From an uncultured Phycisphaerales bacterium (GTDB lineage Bacteria; Planctomycetota; Phycisphaerae; Phycisphaerales; SM1A02), in NCBI GenBank assembly GCA_949373145.1, contig CASICI010000008.1, positions 1 to 63,077 of the forward strand: a stretch of 63,077 nt of DNA, written 5' to 3'. The notes under the pieces are model-generated. The model had not been told where the DNA came from. It was given only the letters and a program-made list of their open reading frames with translations, and made no database searches. Position numbers and translations under genes: made by a program. Within the stretch, counting starts at the first letter, position 1. The number at the start of each line of letters is the position of its first letter. Of the stretch, positions 8,910 to 18,144 are shown piece after piece.

Positions 8910-8915
8910 AGTCTA
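8910..8915 (-). promoter_or_regulatory. -10 box for leaderless membrane-protein mRNA
   Basis: TAGACT on the minus strand, 7 bases before the ATG at 8902. Confidence 0.5.
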
Positions 8916-8939
8916 CCCGCTCCCGAAGCTCGAAGTGCC

Positions 8940-8945
8940 TAGGAT
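8940..8945 (+). promoter_or_regulatory. -10-like box upstream of the SDR/DUF2867 gene
   Basis: TAGGAT lies 24 bases before the ATG at 8970, giving a leader of about 17 bases that contains AGGAG. It faces the divergent box at 8910-8915. Confidence 0.4.
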
Positions 8946-8969
8946 GCTGGCAGGAGTCAGTGAAGCACG

Positions 8970-10427
8970 ATGCCGACGACAACCAGATCATCAAAGGCCA
9001 CCATCGCCATCGCGGGAGCGGGTGGATTCGTCGGCCGAGCGCTTCGCAGTGAATTGGGGCGTCGTTTCAACATCGTCGCCCTCACCAGAAGCCTCTCACG
9101 AAGTCCGATCGAGGGCGAGGACGAGGATGGTGTCACATGGCGCCGCTGCGACCTCTTCGATCCCGATGCACTGGCCGAGGTGCTCGAGGACGTGGACATC
9201 CTGATCTATCTGGTGCATTCGATGTCACCCCAGTCGCGACTGACTCAGGCACGTTTCGAAAACCTCGACCTCCTGCTGGCGGACAACGTGCGGATCGCCA
9301 CGGAAAAGGCCGGGGTGAAACGAATCGTCTACCTGGGCGGGCTGGGCAAGGCCAGAGAAGGTGAACGACTCTCACAACATCTCGAATCACGACGGGAAGT
9401 CGGCAACACCCTGGGCGCGGGAGACGCCAGACTGACGCGCTTGCGAGCCGGCCTCGTCATCGGCGCGGGCGGGTCCTCGCTGCGCATGATGGTCCGGCTC
9501 ATTCAACGACTGCCCGCCATGGTCCTGCCACGATGGACCACCACGCCCACGCAACCGATCGCCCTTGTGGATGTGATTCGAGCCTTTGAAATCGTGCTCA
9601 ATGAGGATGAATGGTCGGGGACGTTCGACCTCGGCATCGACGAAAAGATGACCTATGGAGAGATGGTTCTGCGTACGGCACATCAACTGGGACGAAGACC
9701 CTTCACGGTGTCGGTGCCGATCTCATCACCCAAGATCTCGACGCTCTGGGTGATGCTCTTCAGCGGCGAACCCAAGAGCCTCGTTCTGCCGCTCGTCGCC
9801 AGTCTCAAATCACCGACTCTTGCCGAACCCAATCGCCTGCTCGAGCGGCTTCGCGAAGACCAACCACTGGTCGACTTCAATACCGCCCTGGATGATGCCA
9901 CCAGAAACGATGCCGCCGAGGAGGATCCCCGCCGCACCGTACGCCGCCAGGATCGCGTGGTCATCAACAACCGAAGTCTGGTGCGGTCGATCCAGAGAAT
10001 GAAAGCGCCGGAAGACTGGTCGATGGAAAGGACCTGCGGCGAATACTGGCGTTGGCTCGGCCGCTGGGGCCGACCTCTGCTCAAGGTCACCTGCACCCCC
10101 ACCGAGAACGACGGTGTCTCCCGGGTGATGATCCGACTCTTCGGTCTGATTCCTCTGCTTCATCTGGAACGGGACGAGCATGCGTCGGCCTTCGACCGTG
10201 AGATCATGTCGATTCGAGATGGTCTTCTCGTCCGCAAGAACGGCTCCGACACCGGTCGATTCGAATTCAGATTCGTCCGAGAAGGTGGCGTCACCCTTGC
10301 CGCCCTTCAGGACTACGCACCCAATCTTCCCTGGTATTTCTACGGAGCGACCCAGGCACGACTGCATCTGCTGGTCATGGGCGCGTTCCGAGGATGGTTG
10401 CGACGACGAGGGCGGAAGAGCGCCTGA
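8970..10427 (+). CDS. NAD(P)-binding SDR-type epimerase with C-terminal DUF2867-like domain
   Basis: A 485-residue protein. Residues about 10-300 are an atypical short-chain dehydrogenase/epimerase Rossmann domain: the dinucleotide motif IAIAGAGGFVGRAL, then CDLFDPDALAEVLEDVD, YLVHSMS and RIVYLGGLG in place of the classical YxxxK. Residues about 330-480 (EYWRWLGRWGRPLL, DREIMSIRDGLLVRK, FYGATQARLHLLVMGAF) resemble the DUF2867 domain found behind such SDRs. The substrate is unknown; a nucleotide-sugar or lipid-like substrate is possible. It stands alone on the plus strand, and a 7-bp hairpin (10439-10456) without a T-run follows it. Confidence 0.8.
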   Translation: MPTTTRSSKATIAIAGAGGFVGRALRSELGRRFNIVALTRSLSRSPIEGEDEDGVTWRRCDLFDPDALAEVLEDVDILIYLVHSMSPQSRLTQARFENLDLLLADNVRIATEKAGVKRIVYLGGLGKAREGERLSQHLESRREVGNTLGAGDARLTRLRAGLVIGAGGSSLRMMVRLIQRLPAMVLPRWTTTPTQPIALVDVIRAFEIVLNEDEWSGTFDLGIDEKMTYGEMVLRTAHQLGRRPFTVSVPISSPKISTLWVMLFSGEPKSLVLPLVASLKSPTLAEPNRLLERLREDQPLVDFNTALDDATRNDAAEEDPRRTVRRQDRVVINNRSLVRSIQRMKAPEDWSMERTCGEYWRWLGRWGRPLLKVTCTPTENDGVSRVMIRLFGLIPLLHLERDEHASAFDREIMSIRDGLLVRKNGSDTGRFEFRFVREGGVTLAALQDYAPNLPWYFYGATQARLHLLVMGAFRGWLRRRGRKSA

Positions 10428-10493
10428 GACGCAACTCCGAGTCGGTGAACCGACTCCATCCTGATTCAATTGGCCTCCCGGCCCCTCAGCACC

Positions 10494-10499
10494 TACGCT
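10494..10499 (+). promoter_or_regulatory. -10 box for leaderless hutH mRNA
   Basis: TACGCT 9 bases before the ATG at 10509. A TTGGCC match to the -35 element at 10470-10475 sits 18 bases upstream of it. Confidence 0.55.
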
Positions 10500-10508
10500 G
10501 GCAGCGCG

Positions 10509-12026
10509 ATGCCAGAACACACCCCCACTACCGTGACGCTCGACGGAAGCCCGCTCACCATCGATGAGGTCGAAGCGGTCGCTCGTTTCGGAGCGTCGGT
10601 CTCGATCGCACCTTCAGCCAGGGAACAAGTGGACCGCGCACGTGCGGTGGTCGCCAAGGCGGCGGAACACGTCGATCCGGTCTACGGCCTGAACACCGGC
10701 TTCGGCTCGCTGTCGAAGGTTCGCATCAAACCCGAGCAGGTCCATGAGATTCAAAGACACATCGTGCGCAGCCATGCCGCCGGAGTGGGTGAGCCTCTTC
10801 CGGACGACGTGGTTCGGGGGATGATGCTGCTGCTGGCCGGAAGTCTTTCACGAGGCCATTCCGGGGTCCGGATCGAGACGATCGAACGATTGGTGTGGCA
10901 TCTTGAACACGACATCCTTCCCGTGGTGCCATCTCGAGGCTCCGTGGGCGCCTCAGGTGACCTCGCGCCATTGGCACACGTCGCCCTCGCCCTGATCGGC
11001 GAAGGCACCTGCCGGGTGTCGGGCGAGGTGGTGGAGACCGCGACCACACTCAAGGCCGCGAGTCTCGAAGGACTCGTTCTGGAGGCCAAGGAAGGACTCG
11101 CCCTTCTCAACGGAACCCACATGATGGCGGCGACCGGCGCTCTGTGCTGCGCGGATGCCGCACGATTGATCGAGTGCGCGATCATCGGGACCGCGATGTC
11201 CGTCGATGCCTGCCGAGGCTCGCATGGTCCCTTCGATGCTCGGATTCATTCGGTGAGGAAACAACCGGGACAGATCGAAGTGGCACGTCGCGTCATCGAA
11301 CTTCTCGAAGGCTCGCAGATCGTCGAAGACCATGCCGACGACGATTCCCGAGTCCAGGACCCCTATTGCCTGCGCGCCGCACCGCAGGTCCTCGGAGCGG
11401 CCATCGATGCGATGACCTACGTCAGAGAGACGATCGAACGGGAACTCGGTGCGGTCACGGACAATCCCGTCGTCTTCAGTGAGGACGACGCGATCCTCTC
11501 CGGCGGCAACTTCCACGGCATGCCGCTTGCGATCGCGCTGGACACCTTGCGAATCGCGTTGGTGCACGTGGCGGGCATCTCGGAACGACGCGTCTTCTGG
11601 GTGCTCTCGGGACACGACGCGGAGAACGCGGTCACCGCCTACCTCGCCCCTAAACCCGGCCTGCACTCCGGCTACATGATCGCCCAGTACACCGCAGCGG
11701 CCTGCTGCAACGAGCTCCAGACGATTGCCAATCCGGCCAGCGTGGGCAACGTCTCGACCTCGGCGGGCATCGAGGACTACAACTCGATGGGTGCCACCTC
11801 GGCCAATCTGGCGCGCCAGTCGATCATTCTGGCCAGGGACGTGCTTGCGATCGAACTTCTGGTGATGGCGGAGGCCATGGAGCATCAGAGACCCCTCCGC
11901 TCCGGCGCAGGAGTGGAATCGGCCTTCGATCGAATCCGGGCCCTGGTGTCGCCCCTGACCAATGATCGCCCCCCCGCTCCAGATATCGCACGGATTGCTG
12001 AATCCATTGCCTCGGGAGGGCTGTGA
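10509..12026 (+). CDS. hutH: Histidine ammonia-lyase
   Basis: Deaminates L-histidine to urocanate, the first step of histidine degradation. The 505-residue protein has the Ala-Ser-Gly triad that cyclises to the MIO electrophile (GSVGASGDLAPLAH, residues 148-150), the catalytic Tyr in VYGLNTGFGSLS near residue 59, and later family stretches TDNPVVF and GGNFHGMPLA. Length matches the family. The ATG at 10509 is chosen because promoter elements (TTGGCC and TACGCT) lie directly upstream. The in-frame TTG at 10470 is itself part of the -35. It is followed after 19 bases by hutU. hutI and hutG are not in the window. Confidence 0.96.
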   Translation: MPEHTPTTVTLDGSPLTIDEVEAVARFGASVSIAPSAREQVDRARAVVAKAAEHVDPVYGLNTGFGSLSKVRIKPEQVHEIQRHIVRSHAAGVGEPLPDDVVRGMMLLLAGSLSRGHSGVRIETIERLVWHLEHDILPVVPSRGSVGASGDLAPLAHVALALIGEGTCRVSGEVVETATTLKAASLEGLVLEAKEGLALLNGTHMMAATGALCCADAARLIECAIIGTAMSVDACRGSHGPFDARIHSVRKQPGQIEVARRVIELLEGSQIVEDHADDDSRVQDPYCLRAAPQVLGAAIDAMTYVRETIERELGAVTDNPVVFSEDDAILSGGNFHGMPLAIALDTLRIALVHVAGISERRVFWVLSGHDAENAVTAYLAPKPGLHSGYMIAQYTAAACCNELQTIANPASVGNVSTSAGIEDYNSMGATSANLARQSIILARDVLAIELLVMAEAMEHQRPLRSGAGVESAFDRIRALVSPLTNDRPPAPDIARIAESIASGGL

Positions 12027-12033
12027 TGCAGGC

Positions 12034-12039
12034 TAGAAT
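12034..12039 (+). promoter_or_regulatory. -10 box for leaderless hutU mRNA
   Basis: TAGAAT 6 bases before the ATG at 12046. No Shine-Dalgarno sequence lies between hutH and hutU, so hutU may have its own leaderless transcript. Confidence 0.5.
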
Positions 12040-12045
12040 GCCCGC

Positions 12046-13722
12046 ATGACGACCACTACAGAACATCGGACGATTCGCGCACCACACGGCCTCGAGATGA
12101 CCTGCAAGACCTGGCAGGCCGAAGGCGCGATGCGCATGCTCATGAACAATCTCGACCCCGAAGTGGCCGAACGCCCCGAAGCACTGGTGGTCTACGGAGG
12201 TCGCGGGCAGGCGGCCCGCAGCTGGGAGGCGTTCGATGCGATCGTCGCCTCGTTGCGTTCGCTCGAAGCCGACGAGACCCTGCTGGTTCAATCCGGCAAA
12301 CCGGTGGGCATCATCAAGACCCACGAAGACGCCCCGCGCGTGATGATCGCGAACTCGAACCTCGTGCCCCACTGGGCGACGCAGGAACATTTCGACGATC
12401 TCTGTGCGGAAGGCCTCATGATGTACGGGCAGATGACGGCGGGGTCCTGGATCTACATCGGAACCCAGGGCATCCTGCAGGGAACCTTCGAGACCTACGC
12501 CGAATGCGCTCGACAGCACTTCGGGGGCACGCTCGCGGGGACGCTCAACGTCACCGGCGGCTGCGGAGGCATGGGAGGCGCCCAGCCACTTGCCGTCACC
12601 ATGAACGAAGGAACCTGCCTGATCGCGGATACCTGCCGCGAACGGCTGGAGAAACGCGTCCACGATCGCTATCTCGATGAGATCGAGACCGACCTCGATG
12701 TCGCGATCGATCGCGCGCTCGCCTACAAGGCGGAGAAGAAGGCGCTCTCGATCGGATACCTCGGCAACTCCGTCGACCTGCTTCGCCGGCTTGAAGAACG
12801 CGACATCGTGCCGGACACCCTGACCGATCAGACATCGGCCCATGACCCGCTGGTCGGGTACTACCCGGTCGACATGAGCCGCGAAGAAGCGGACGCTCTG
12901 CGAGAGTCCGACCCGGACGAATACGTCATGCGTTCGCTGGACACCATGGAAGAACACGTTCGCATCATGGTCCGACTTCAGACCGCCGGTGCGAAGACGT
13001 TCGACTACGGAAACAACATCAGACAACGCGCGCTCGACAACGGTTTCGCGGACGCCTTCGCATTCCCGGGATTCGTTCCGGCCTACATCAGACCTCAGTT
13101 CTGCACGGGTCGCGGGCCCTTCCGATGGTGCGCGCTTTCGGGCGACCCCAAGGACATCGAAGTGACCGACAAGGCCTTGATGGAACTCTTCCCCGAAGAC
13201 ACCTCGCTTCATCGCTGGCTCACCATGGCCGCGGATCGAGTCGCCTATCAGGGACTGCCTTGCAGAATCTGCTGGCTTGGTCTCGGTGAACGCGACAAGG
13301 CCGGCCTGCTGTTCAACGAGCTGGTGGCCAGTGGAAAGGTCTCGGCCCCGATCGTGATCGGCCGCGACCATCTCGACTGTGGCAGCGTCGCCAGCCCCAA
13401 CCGTGAGACGGAATCGATGCTGGACGGCACCGATGCGGTCAGCGACTGGCCCATTCTGAACTTCGCGACCAACATCGCCTCGGGTGCCAGCTGGGTCAGC
13501 TTCCATCATGGTGGCGGCGTCGGCATCGGGTTCTCCCAGCACGCGGGCCAGGTGATCGTCGCCGACGGCACCGAAGCCAGTGCGAAGCGCCTCGCGCGCG
13601 TCCTTTCGAACGACCCCATGATGGGCGTCTTCCGCCATGCGGATTCGGGCTACGGCATCGCGCAGGAGTGCGCGCGGGATCTGGACGTCAAGATTCCGAT
13701 GAACAATCCGCTCAGGGATTGA
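12046..13722 (+). CDS. hutU: Urocanate hydratase
   Basis: Converts urocanate to 4-imidazolone-5-propionate using NAD+ as an electrophile. The 558-residue length and motifs match the family throughout: [15 protein letters not shown] near the N-terminus, [20 protein letters not shown] in the NAD+-binding region, and [18 protein letters not shown] near the C-terminus. It is the second gene of a hutHU pair. Its stop lies inside the convergent Sua5-like gene: the two reading frames overlap tail-to-tail by 11 bases (13712-13722) with no room for a conventional terminator. Confidence 0.97.
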   Translation: MTTTTEHRTIRAPHGLEMTCKTWQAEGAMRMLMNNLDPEVAERPEALVVYGGRGQAARSWEAFDAIVASLRSLEADETLLVQSGKPVGIIKTHEDAPRVMIANSNLVPHWATQEHFDDLCAEGLMMYGQMTAGSWIYIGTQGILQGTFETYAECARQHFGGTLAGTLNVTGGCGGMGGAQPLAVTMNEGTCLIADTCRERLEKRVHDRYLDEIETDLDVAIDRALAYKAEKKALSIGYLGNSVDLLRRLEERDIVPDTLTDQTSAHDPLVGYYPVDMSREEADALRESDPDEYVMRSLDTMEEHVRIMVRLQTAGAKTFDYGNNIRQRALDNGFADAFAFPGFVPAYIRPQFCTGRGPFRWCALSGDPKDIEVTDKALMELFPEDTSLHRWLTMAADRVAYQGLPCRICWLGLGERDKAGLLFNELVASGKVSAPIVIGRDHLDCGSVASPNRETESMLDGTDAVSDWPILNFATNIASGASWVSFHHGGGVGIGFSQHAGQVIVADGTEASAKRLARVLSNDPMMGVFRHADSGYGIAQECARDLDVKIPMNNPLRD

Positions 13723-14692
13723 GCGGAGGCACGCAGGCTCGCTGAAGACGATCGTTGATGGCACGCCAGAGGCCACCGCTCCACGGTGGAATCTCGACGA
13801 CGATCAGTCCGCATGCGGACTCGTCGGCTTCTCGGAGGCCTGCGTACAGACGACGGGCGTACTCATCCGGATCCTCGGGCATCTCGACCAGGACATGCTG
13901 TGCCCCGAGCCGTCGATGGCCGATCGAGATCACGGCCACACCTTCATCCAGTTCATCGAGACGTTCGTCGAAGCGATCGGAGTCGACCAGAACGGTCGGC
14001 GTTCGGGGCGCGTAGTGTCTCAACGCCGTCCCGGGGGCGTTGGTCTGTTCGCCGATCACGGGCACTTTGACATCTGGAATGATGTTTCTCAGGGCGCGAA
14101 CGGTGACCGCCCCGGGGCGCAGGACCAGAGGCGTCTCACCCGTGAGGTCCAGAACCGTCGATTCGATGCCCAACGCGCAGGCGCCACCATCCAACACTGG
14201 GAAATCCTCGAGCGGAAATTCGGTGATGACGTGACGAGCGTCGGTGGCGGAGACCTGCCCGCTCTGATTGGCACTTGGCGCGACCAGCGCACGGTCGGCG
14301 CATTCGATCAGTCGACGAGCGACGTCATGCGCCGGCGAGCGAACCGCCACGGTGTCATGACCGGCGGTGACCAGATCACTGGCCTTGGAACTGCGGCTGA
14401 GCACGAGCGTCAACGGGCCCGGCCAGAACACCTCCGCGAGACGCTTGCAGTCGTCATTCCAATCCTCGACGAAAGGCTCGGCTTGCTCGGTGTTGGCGAC
14501 ATGCACGATCAAGGGATTGCTGGTCGGCCGTGACTTCGCGGAGTAGATCGAGGCGACGGCCGCATCATCCGCCGCATTGGCGGCCAGGCCATAGACGGTC
14601 TCGGTGGGAATACCCACGAGCCCGCCCTCGACGATGTGACGTGCGCAACGCTCGATGTTCTCATCGGTGGGTTGAAGAATTCTCTTGGTCAT
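13712..14692 (-). CDS. L-threonylcarbamoyladenylate synthase (Sua5/TsaC family)
   Basis: Makes threonylcarbamoyl-AMP from Thr, bicarbonate and ATP for the universal t6A37 tRNA modification. The 326-residue length indicates the two-domain Sua5 type instead of short TsaC. The N-terminal YrdC domain has [31 protein letters not shown] and [17 protein letters not shown]. The C-terminal Sua5 domain follows after [21 protein letters not shown], a characteristic linker. It starts with an ATGA overlap with the TolC-like gene upstream, so it is co-translated with it. It converges on and overlaps hutU by 11 bases. Confidence 0.93.
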   Translation of the reverse strand: MTKRILQPTDENIERCARHIVEGGLVGIPTETVYGLAANAADDAAVASIYSAKSRPTSNPLIVHVANTEQAEPFVEDWNDDCKRLAEVFWPGPLTLVLSRSSKASDLVTAGHDTVAVRSPAHDVARRLIECADRALVAPSANQSGQVSATDARHVITEFPLEDFPVLDGGACALGIESTVLDLTGETPLVLRPGAVTVRALRNIIPDVKVPVIGEQTNAPGTALRHYAPRTPTVLVDSDRFDERLDELDEGVAVISIGHRRLGAQHVLVEMPEDPDEYARRLYAGLREADESACGLIVVEIPPWSGGLWRAINDRLQRACVPPLNP

Positions 14693-16470
14693 CTGGCGCG
14701 GGTCTCTCCTGAATCGACTTCCACGATCTCGATCTGATTCATTCGCAGACCGATCCCCATCGTTTCGAACAGTCGTGCGATGGAGATGTTGTAGTCGACC
14801 AGCGCCTGCACTTCACGAAACTGCGCGGCGGCGAGACCGTCCTGACGCTGGAATTTCAACGACAGGAACTCGGGCGTCAGCTGGCCCATGGTCTGTTGCG
14901 ACGCCTGAAGAGCTCGAAGATTTTCGGCTTGCGCCAGCCGGAGGGCACGACTTTGACCGATCAACGCGGCATTGGCCCGGACATCGCGCAGGGCGTTCTT
15001 GATCTCCAGAACCACTTGCTGGATGGACTGCTGATACCCCACCACCGCGGCCGAGCGCTGAAGACGGGCTCGGCGGTAGACGGCCTCGGCCCCCTTGTTT
15101 CCCAGTGGTTGAGAGAAACGAATACCGAGCAGATAGTCCACCAGACCGACGTCGACCATGTTGTCATAGCTTGAGCCCAGCCCCTGATCGAGACCGTTCC
15201 AGCGCATCTGGCCCTCGAGGTCGAGTTGAGGAAGGCGACCATTGTCGGCGAGGGTGACACCGATCGAGGCATCGTCGATCGATAGCAACGAACGACGCAC
15301 CGAGGGCGCACGGTCGATGCCGATGGAGATGGCCTCTCGCAGGTTGTATCGAATCGGCTGGTCGGACATCCAGTCAGCGGGTGCGATCAGAGTCTCTTCA
15401 CCAAGCGGGAACTCGGGGTCGTTCATCAAGGCCTTCAAGGCGTCGCTGGCGTAGCGTGCATCTCGCTGCGCGACGATGAGATCACCACGCCGACGCTCGA
15501 CGGTCGCGACCGCATCGGCATAGTTCGCGGCAGTGACGTCGATCTCCCGGCGCTGGTCGAGGATGTCCCTGATGGAGATGCCGACATCCAGCAACCATGT
15601 GGTCGCGACCACATTCTGTCGCGACAGGACCAGCTGCCAGTAGGCGGCTTCCACCCGATAGACGATCTGCAGCAGCTGCGCTCGCAGGTTCTCGCTCGAG
15701 ACTCGGGTCGCATTCTCCGCCAGTCGCAGCTGCGCAAGCGCGACATCACTGCCGAACCCGCGAAGCAGAGGTTGTGTGATGCCCAGCGAGACCGCGGTGC
15801 TCCAGGCAGGATCGGGGGTGTAGGTGATGGTGGAGGAATCGGCGATGTCGTCGTACCCGATACGGGTCGAGAGCTGGACCGAACCACCGGACGTGAGCTG
15901 ACTCTGCAGACCGGTGTCCACCGACCACTGCTTGGTGTCCTGGACCAATGGAGAGAGAGGCGCGCCGTTCAACTCGGGGACGATGCGCGGCTGCTCCAGT
16001 CGGGCGAAGTCGAAGTTCGAGAAGAACACCGCGTCGAACGCCGCCTCGGCCTGAACGATCTCGGTGGCGCTGATGCCCTGGGTGAGGCGGGCACCCTGGG
16101 CGGAGAGGTTGTTCTGAATCGCCGAACCGACCGCGGTCTCGAGACTGATGAAGGCCTGCTGCTGCTCGGCACCGTAGAGGTCCTCACCCAGATCGATCGG
16201 CAGTCCGCCTCGAGCGGTTGGAGGGCCAAGCCGGTCGAGCTCCGCTCGCCGAGGCGCCAGTGCCTCCTCTATTTCGGTGGAGGCCTCAGGGACCGTTTCC
16301 AACTCGGAATCCGGCTGAATGTCGCCGACTTCGTTGGCAATGGCCGCCTCCATGGCGATTCTCAGCCGTTCATCGGCGTCATCATCGCCATAGGGACGAC
16401 TGCAGCCAAGGGTCGTGACCGAGGTGGCGGCGAGAAGAAGGCTGACGATTCTGGTGGAAAACCCGCTCAT
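14689..16470 (-). CDS. TolC-family outer-membrane efflux lipoprotein
   Basis: A 593-residue outer-membrane channel protein of the TolC/OEP type. The signal ends in a lipobox (SVTTLGC), so it is lipidated like NodT/OprM proteins. The mature part has long alpha-helical repeats typical of the periplasmic barrel (QVVLEIKNALRDVRANAAL, LQASQQTMGQLTPEFLSLK) and beta segments such as LTSGGSVQLSTRIGY. The start is the ATG at 16470, directly before the lipoprotein signal; the longer frame adds unlikely sequence. TAGGAT lies 8 bases upstream, divergent from the SH3b gene. No adaptor or pump gene is adjacent; the coupled partner is a Sua5-like tRNA-modification gene, an odd pairing. Confidence 0.87.
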   Translation of the reverse strand: MSGFSTRIVSLLLAATSVTTLGCSRPYGDDDADERLRIAMEAAIANEVGDIQPDSELETVPEASTEIEEALAPRRAELDRLGPPTARGGLPIDLGEDLYGAEQQQAFISLETAVGSAIQNNLSAQGARLTQGISATEIVQAEAAFDAVFFSNFDFARLEQPRIVPELNGAPLSPLVQDTKQWSVDTGLQSQLTSGGSVQLSTRIGYDDIADSSTITYTPDPAWSTAVSLGITQPLLRGFGSDVALAQLRLAENATRVSSENLRAQLLQIVYRVEAAYWQLVLSRQNVVATTWLLDVGISIRDILDQRREIDVTAANYADAVATVERRRGDLIVAQRDARYASDALKALMNDPEFPLGEETLIAPADWMSDQPIRYNLREAISIGIDRAPSVRRSLLSIDDASIGVTLADNGRLPQLDLEGQMRWNGLDQGLGSSYDNMVDVGLVDYLLGIRFSQPLGNKGAEAVYRRARLQRSAAVVGYQQSIQQVVLEIKNALRDVRANAALIGQSRALRLAQAENLRALQASQQTMGQLTPEFLSLKFQRQDGLAAAQFREVQALVDYNISIARLFETMGIGLRMNQIEIVEVDSGETRAR

Positions 16471-16478
16471 ATGGCCGA

Positions 16479-16484
16479 ATCCTA
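16479..16484 (-). promoter_or_regulatory. -10 box for leaderless TolC-like mRNA
   Basis: TAGGAT on the minus strand, 8 bases before the ATG at 16470. Confidence 0.5.
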
Positions 16485-16504
16485 GCACCGCTCGGGCCGA
16501 TGAG

Positions 16505-16510
16505 TACCAT
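16505..16510 (+). promoter_or_regulatory. -10 box for leaderless SH3b-protein mRNA
   Basis: TACCAT 6 bases before the ATG at 16517. It forms a compact divergent pair with the box at 16479-16484; the two start codons are only 46 bases apart. Confidence 0.5.
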
Positions 16511-16516
16511 GAGGAC

Positions 16517-17962
16517 ATGAACAGTACGAAGTTGTTTTTCATCGTCGCCCTTCTCGGGCTCGCCACCTGCCTCACCGCCACCGCTCAGGACAGCGCACCC
16601 GCCTCGAAGGTCGATGCTGCAGCGGATGCCAAGACCGCGCGATACGCCGTTCTGACTGGTGACAATGTCAACGTCAGAACCGCGGCAAGCGTCGAGGGTG
16701 GCTATCCGATCCTGAAGCTGAAGACCGGAGATCTGGTTGAAGTGGTGCTCGAAAAATACGGTTGGACGAAGGTCCGAACGAACACACCCGTCTTCAAAAG
16801 GATGACGGGATTCGTGCGAGCGGACTTGATCGCCGTCGATCCTGCAGACCCCACCATGGGCACCGTGATTCGCCGGACATCATTCCGTGCTGCCAACCTC
16901 ACCCGAAAATTCAAACCCGCGGCGAGCTTCGAAGCGCTCGATCCCCCGCTGCAGTCAGGCACCACACTCAAACTGATCGAACGATTCGAAGGATCCAGAT
17001 CGGAAGATCCGGGTGTCTGGAAGGTCGCAGCTCCGATGAACCAGCTCGCCTGGATCAACTCGAGCTACCTTGCCCCGGCGACCGCCGCACAGATCGCCGC
17101 CGCACTGCCTGCTCCGAAGCCCGTCGTGACGCAGGAAGCGCCGATCGAAGTCGCGTCGGCCCCGACAGCCGAGACGAAGAAAACCCCGGCAACCACCCCC
17201 GCTGAGACGACGCCCTCCGCCACGGACGCACCCGTCGTGACCGCGAGCAACGAGACCGAGATCGACACCACCACGGAGGTGGTCACACCGGAGACGCCGA
17301 AAGCCCCGGACATGGCCGCACGGCTTGCCGCACTCGACGACGCCTTCAGAGAGATGCTCAAGGAAAACATCGAATCGGCGGAACTCGAACTCCTTCAGAG
17401 ACAGTTCGCACAGATCAGCGAAGATTCTGACGCGACGGAGCTCCAGAAAGCCAATGCGAACAGTCGCATGGAAATCCTTGCCATGAAGATCGACGTGCAG
17501 GACCGCATCGCACGCCTGCGATCCATGCGTGATCAGAGCAGGATCGATGGCGAAAACATCGATGCCACCAGAATGGCCATGGACACCAGAGCGCCCTTCG
17601 ACATGGTCGGCCGACTCAATGCCTCCGTGGTCTTCACGGGCCAGAACGCGATGCCTCTGCTCTTCAGACTCCAGGACATGGCTGGTGGGAGAACCCTGGC
17701 CTACGTCGTCCCCGACGATCGGTACGACCTGGCAGCGTGGACCGGTCTCTCAGTGGGTGTTATCGGCGACGTCACCTACGACGAATCACTGCAGTTGAAC
17801 GTGGTCAAGCCACGTCGCATCGATCTCGTCTCGGCGAGAGCCAAGGCCACTCCGAAGATCACCGCGACCAAGGATGAAGCCAGCCCGGAGACCAACGGTT
17901 CAGCGACCGATCCGGCCGACTCGTCAAGAGTTGATGCGGAAACCGATTCGACCGAGGACTGA
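16517..17962 (+). CDS. Exported SH3b-domain protein
   Basis: A 481-residue exported protein. A signal peptide (FFIVALLGLATCLTATA) is followed by a bacterial SH3-like domain (AVLTGDNVNVRTAASV, ILKLKTGDLVEVVLEKYGW, residues about 40-115) and a probable second one (FRAANLTRKFKPAASF to AWINSSYL). Next comes a Thr/Pro/Ala-rich linker (about 195-265), a charged coiled-coil stretch (EMLKENIESAELELLQRQF), and a C-terminal beta domain (VGRLNASVVFTGQNAM to GVIGDVTYDESLQLNVVKP). SH3b domains usually bind cell-wall peptides, so a periplasmic structural role is inferred. The ATG at 16517 is chosen for the signal peptide and the adjacent TACCAT box. It ends just before the tRNA promoter. Confidence 0.82.
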   Translation: MNSTKLFFIVALLGLATCLTATAQDSAPASKVDAAADAKTARYAVLTGDNVNVRTAASVEGGYPILKLKTGDLVEVVLEKYGWTKVRTNTPVFKRMTGFVRADLIAVDPADPTMGTVIRRTSFRAANLTRKFKPAASFEALDPPLQSGTTLKLIERFEGSRSEDPGVWKVAAPMNQLAWINSSYLAPATAAQIAAALPAPKPVVTQEAPIEVASAPTAETKKTPATTPAETTPSATDAPVVTASNETEIDTTTEVVTPETPKAPDMAARLAALDDAFREMLKENIESAELELLQRQFAQISEDSDATELQKANANSRMEILAMKIDVQDRIARLRSMRDQSRIDGENIDATRMAMDTRAPFDMVGRLNASVVFTGQNAMPLLFRLQDMAGGRTLAYVVPDDRYDLAAWTGLSVGVIGDVTYDESLQLNVVKPRRIDLVSARAKATPKITATKDEASPETNGSATDPADSSRVDAETDSTED

Positions 17963-17976
17963 GGCCGGACTTCCGC

Positions 17977-17982
17977 TATACT
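17977..17982 (+). promoter_or_regulatory. -10 box of the tRNA-Ala gene
   Basis: TATACT 17 bases upstream of the tRNA 5' end. It anchors the TANNNT consensus used to read the other promoters in this window. Confidence 0.6.
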
Positions 17983-17999
17983 CTCGGCGTACCCAGACT

Positions 18000-18072
18000 G
18001 GGGCGTTAGCTCAATTGGGAGAGCACTGCCTTTGCAAGGCAGGGGTTACCGGTTCGAGCCCGGTACGCTCCA
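18000..18072 (+). tRNA. tRNA-Ala (anticodon UGC)
   Basis: A 73-base cloverleaf. The 7-bp acceptor stem GGGGCGT/ACGCTCC has one G-T pair. The anticodon stem CTGCC/GGCAG encloses the loop TTTGCAA, with TGC at 18033-18035. The T arm ACCGG-TTCGAGC-CCGGT and discriminator A complete it. CCA is not encoded. G-T at the third acceptor pair matches the alanine identity element. Confidence 0.97.
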
Positions 18073-18080
18073 TTGTTTCA

Positions 18081-18110
18081 GAACACCTCGCGTTTCGACG
18101 CGGGGTGTTC
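18081..18110 (+). terminator. Terminator of tRNA-Ala
   Basis: A 12-bp stem (GAACACCTCGCG with CGCGGGGTGTTC, one G-T pair) around a TTTCGA loop, followed by TT. Its 3' arm continues into the 14-base tandem repeat. Confidence 0.75.
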
Positions 18111-18144
18111 TTGCATAGGTGTTCTTGCATAGGTGTTCTTGCAA
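18103..18144 (+). repeat. Three tandem 14-base repeats at the terminator tail
   Basis: Units at 18103-18116, 18117-18130 and 18131-18144, consensus (A/G)GGTGTTCTTGCAT. The last ends in A. The first unit is the terminator's own 3' arm, so this looks like local duplication. The stretch up to 18418 holds no gene I can support, only a 7-bp hairpin with loop GGTA at 18209-18226. Confidence 0.85.

Noticed and set aside
10439-10456. Perfect 7-bp hairpin GAGTCGG-TGAA-CCGACTC after the SDR gene
   Set aside because: It has no T-run, so I do not call it a terminator, although it lies in the right place.
11824-13776. A 650-codon open frame opposite hutU
   Set aside because: It is antisense to a gene with full family signatures. 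In GC-rich DNA the complementary frame is often open, and its product has no domain, signal or ribosome site.
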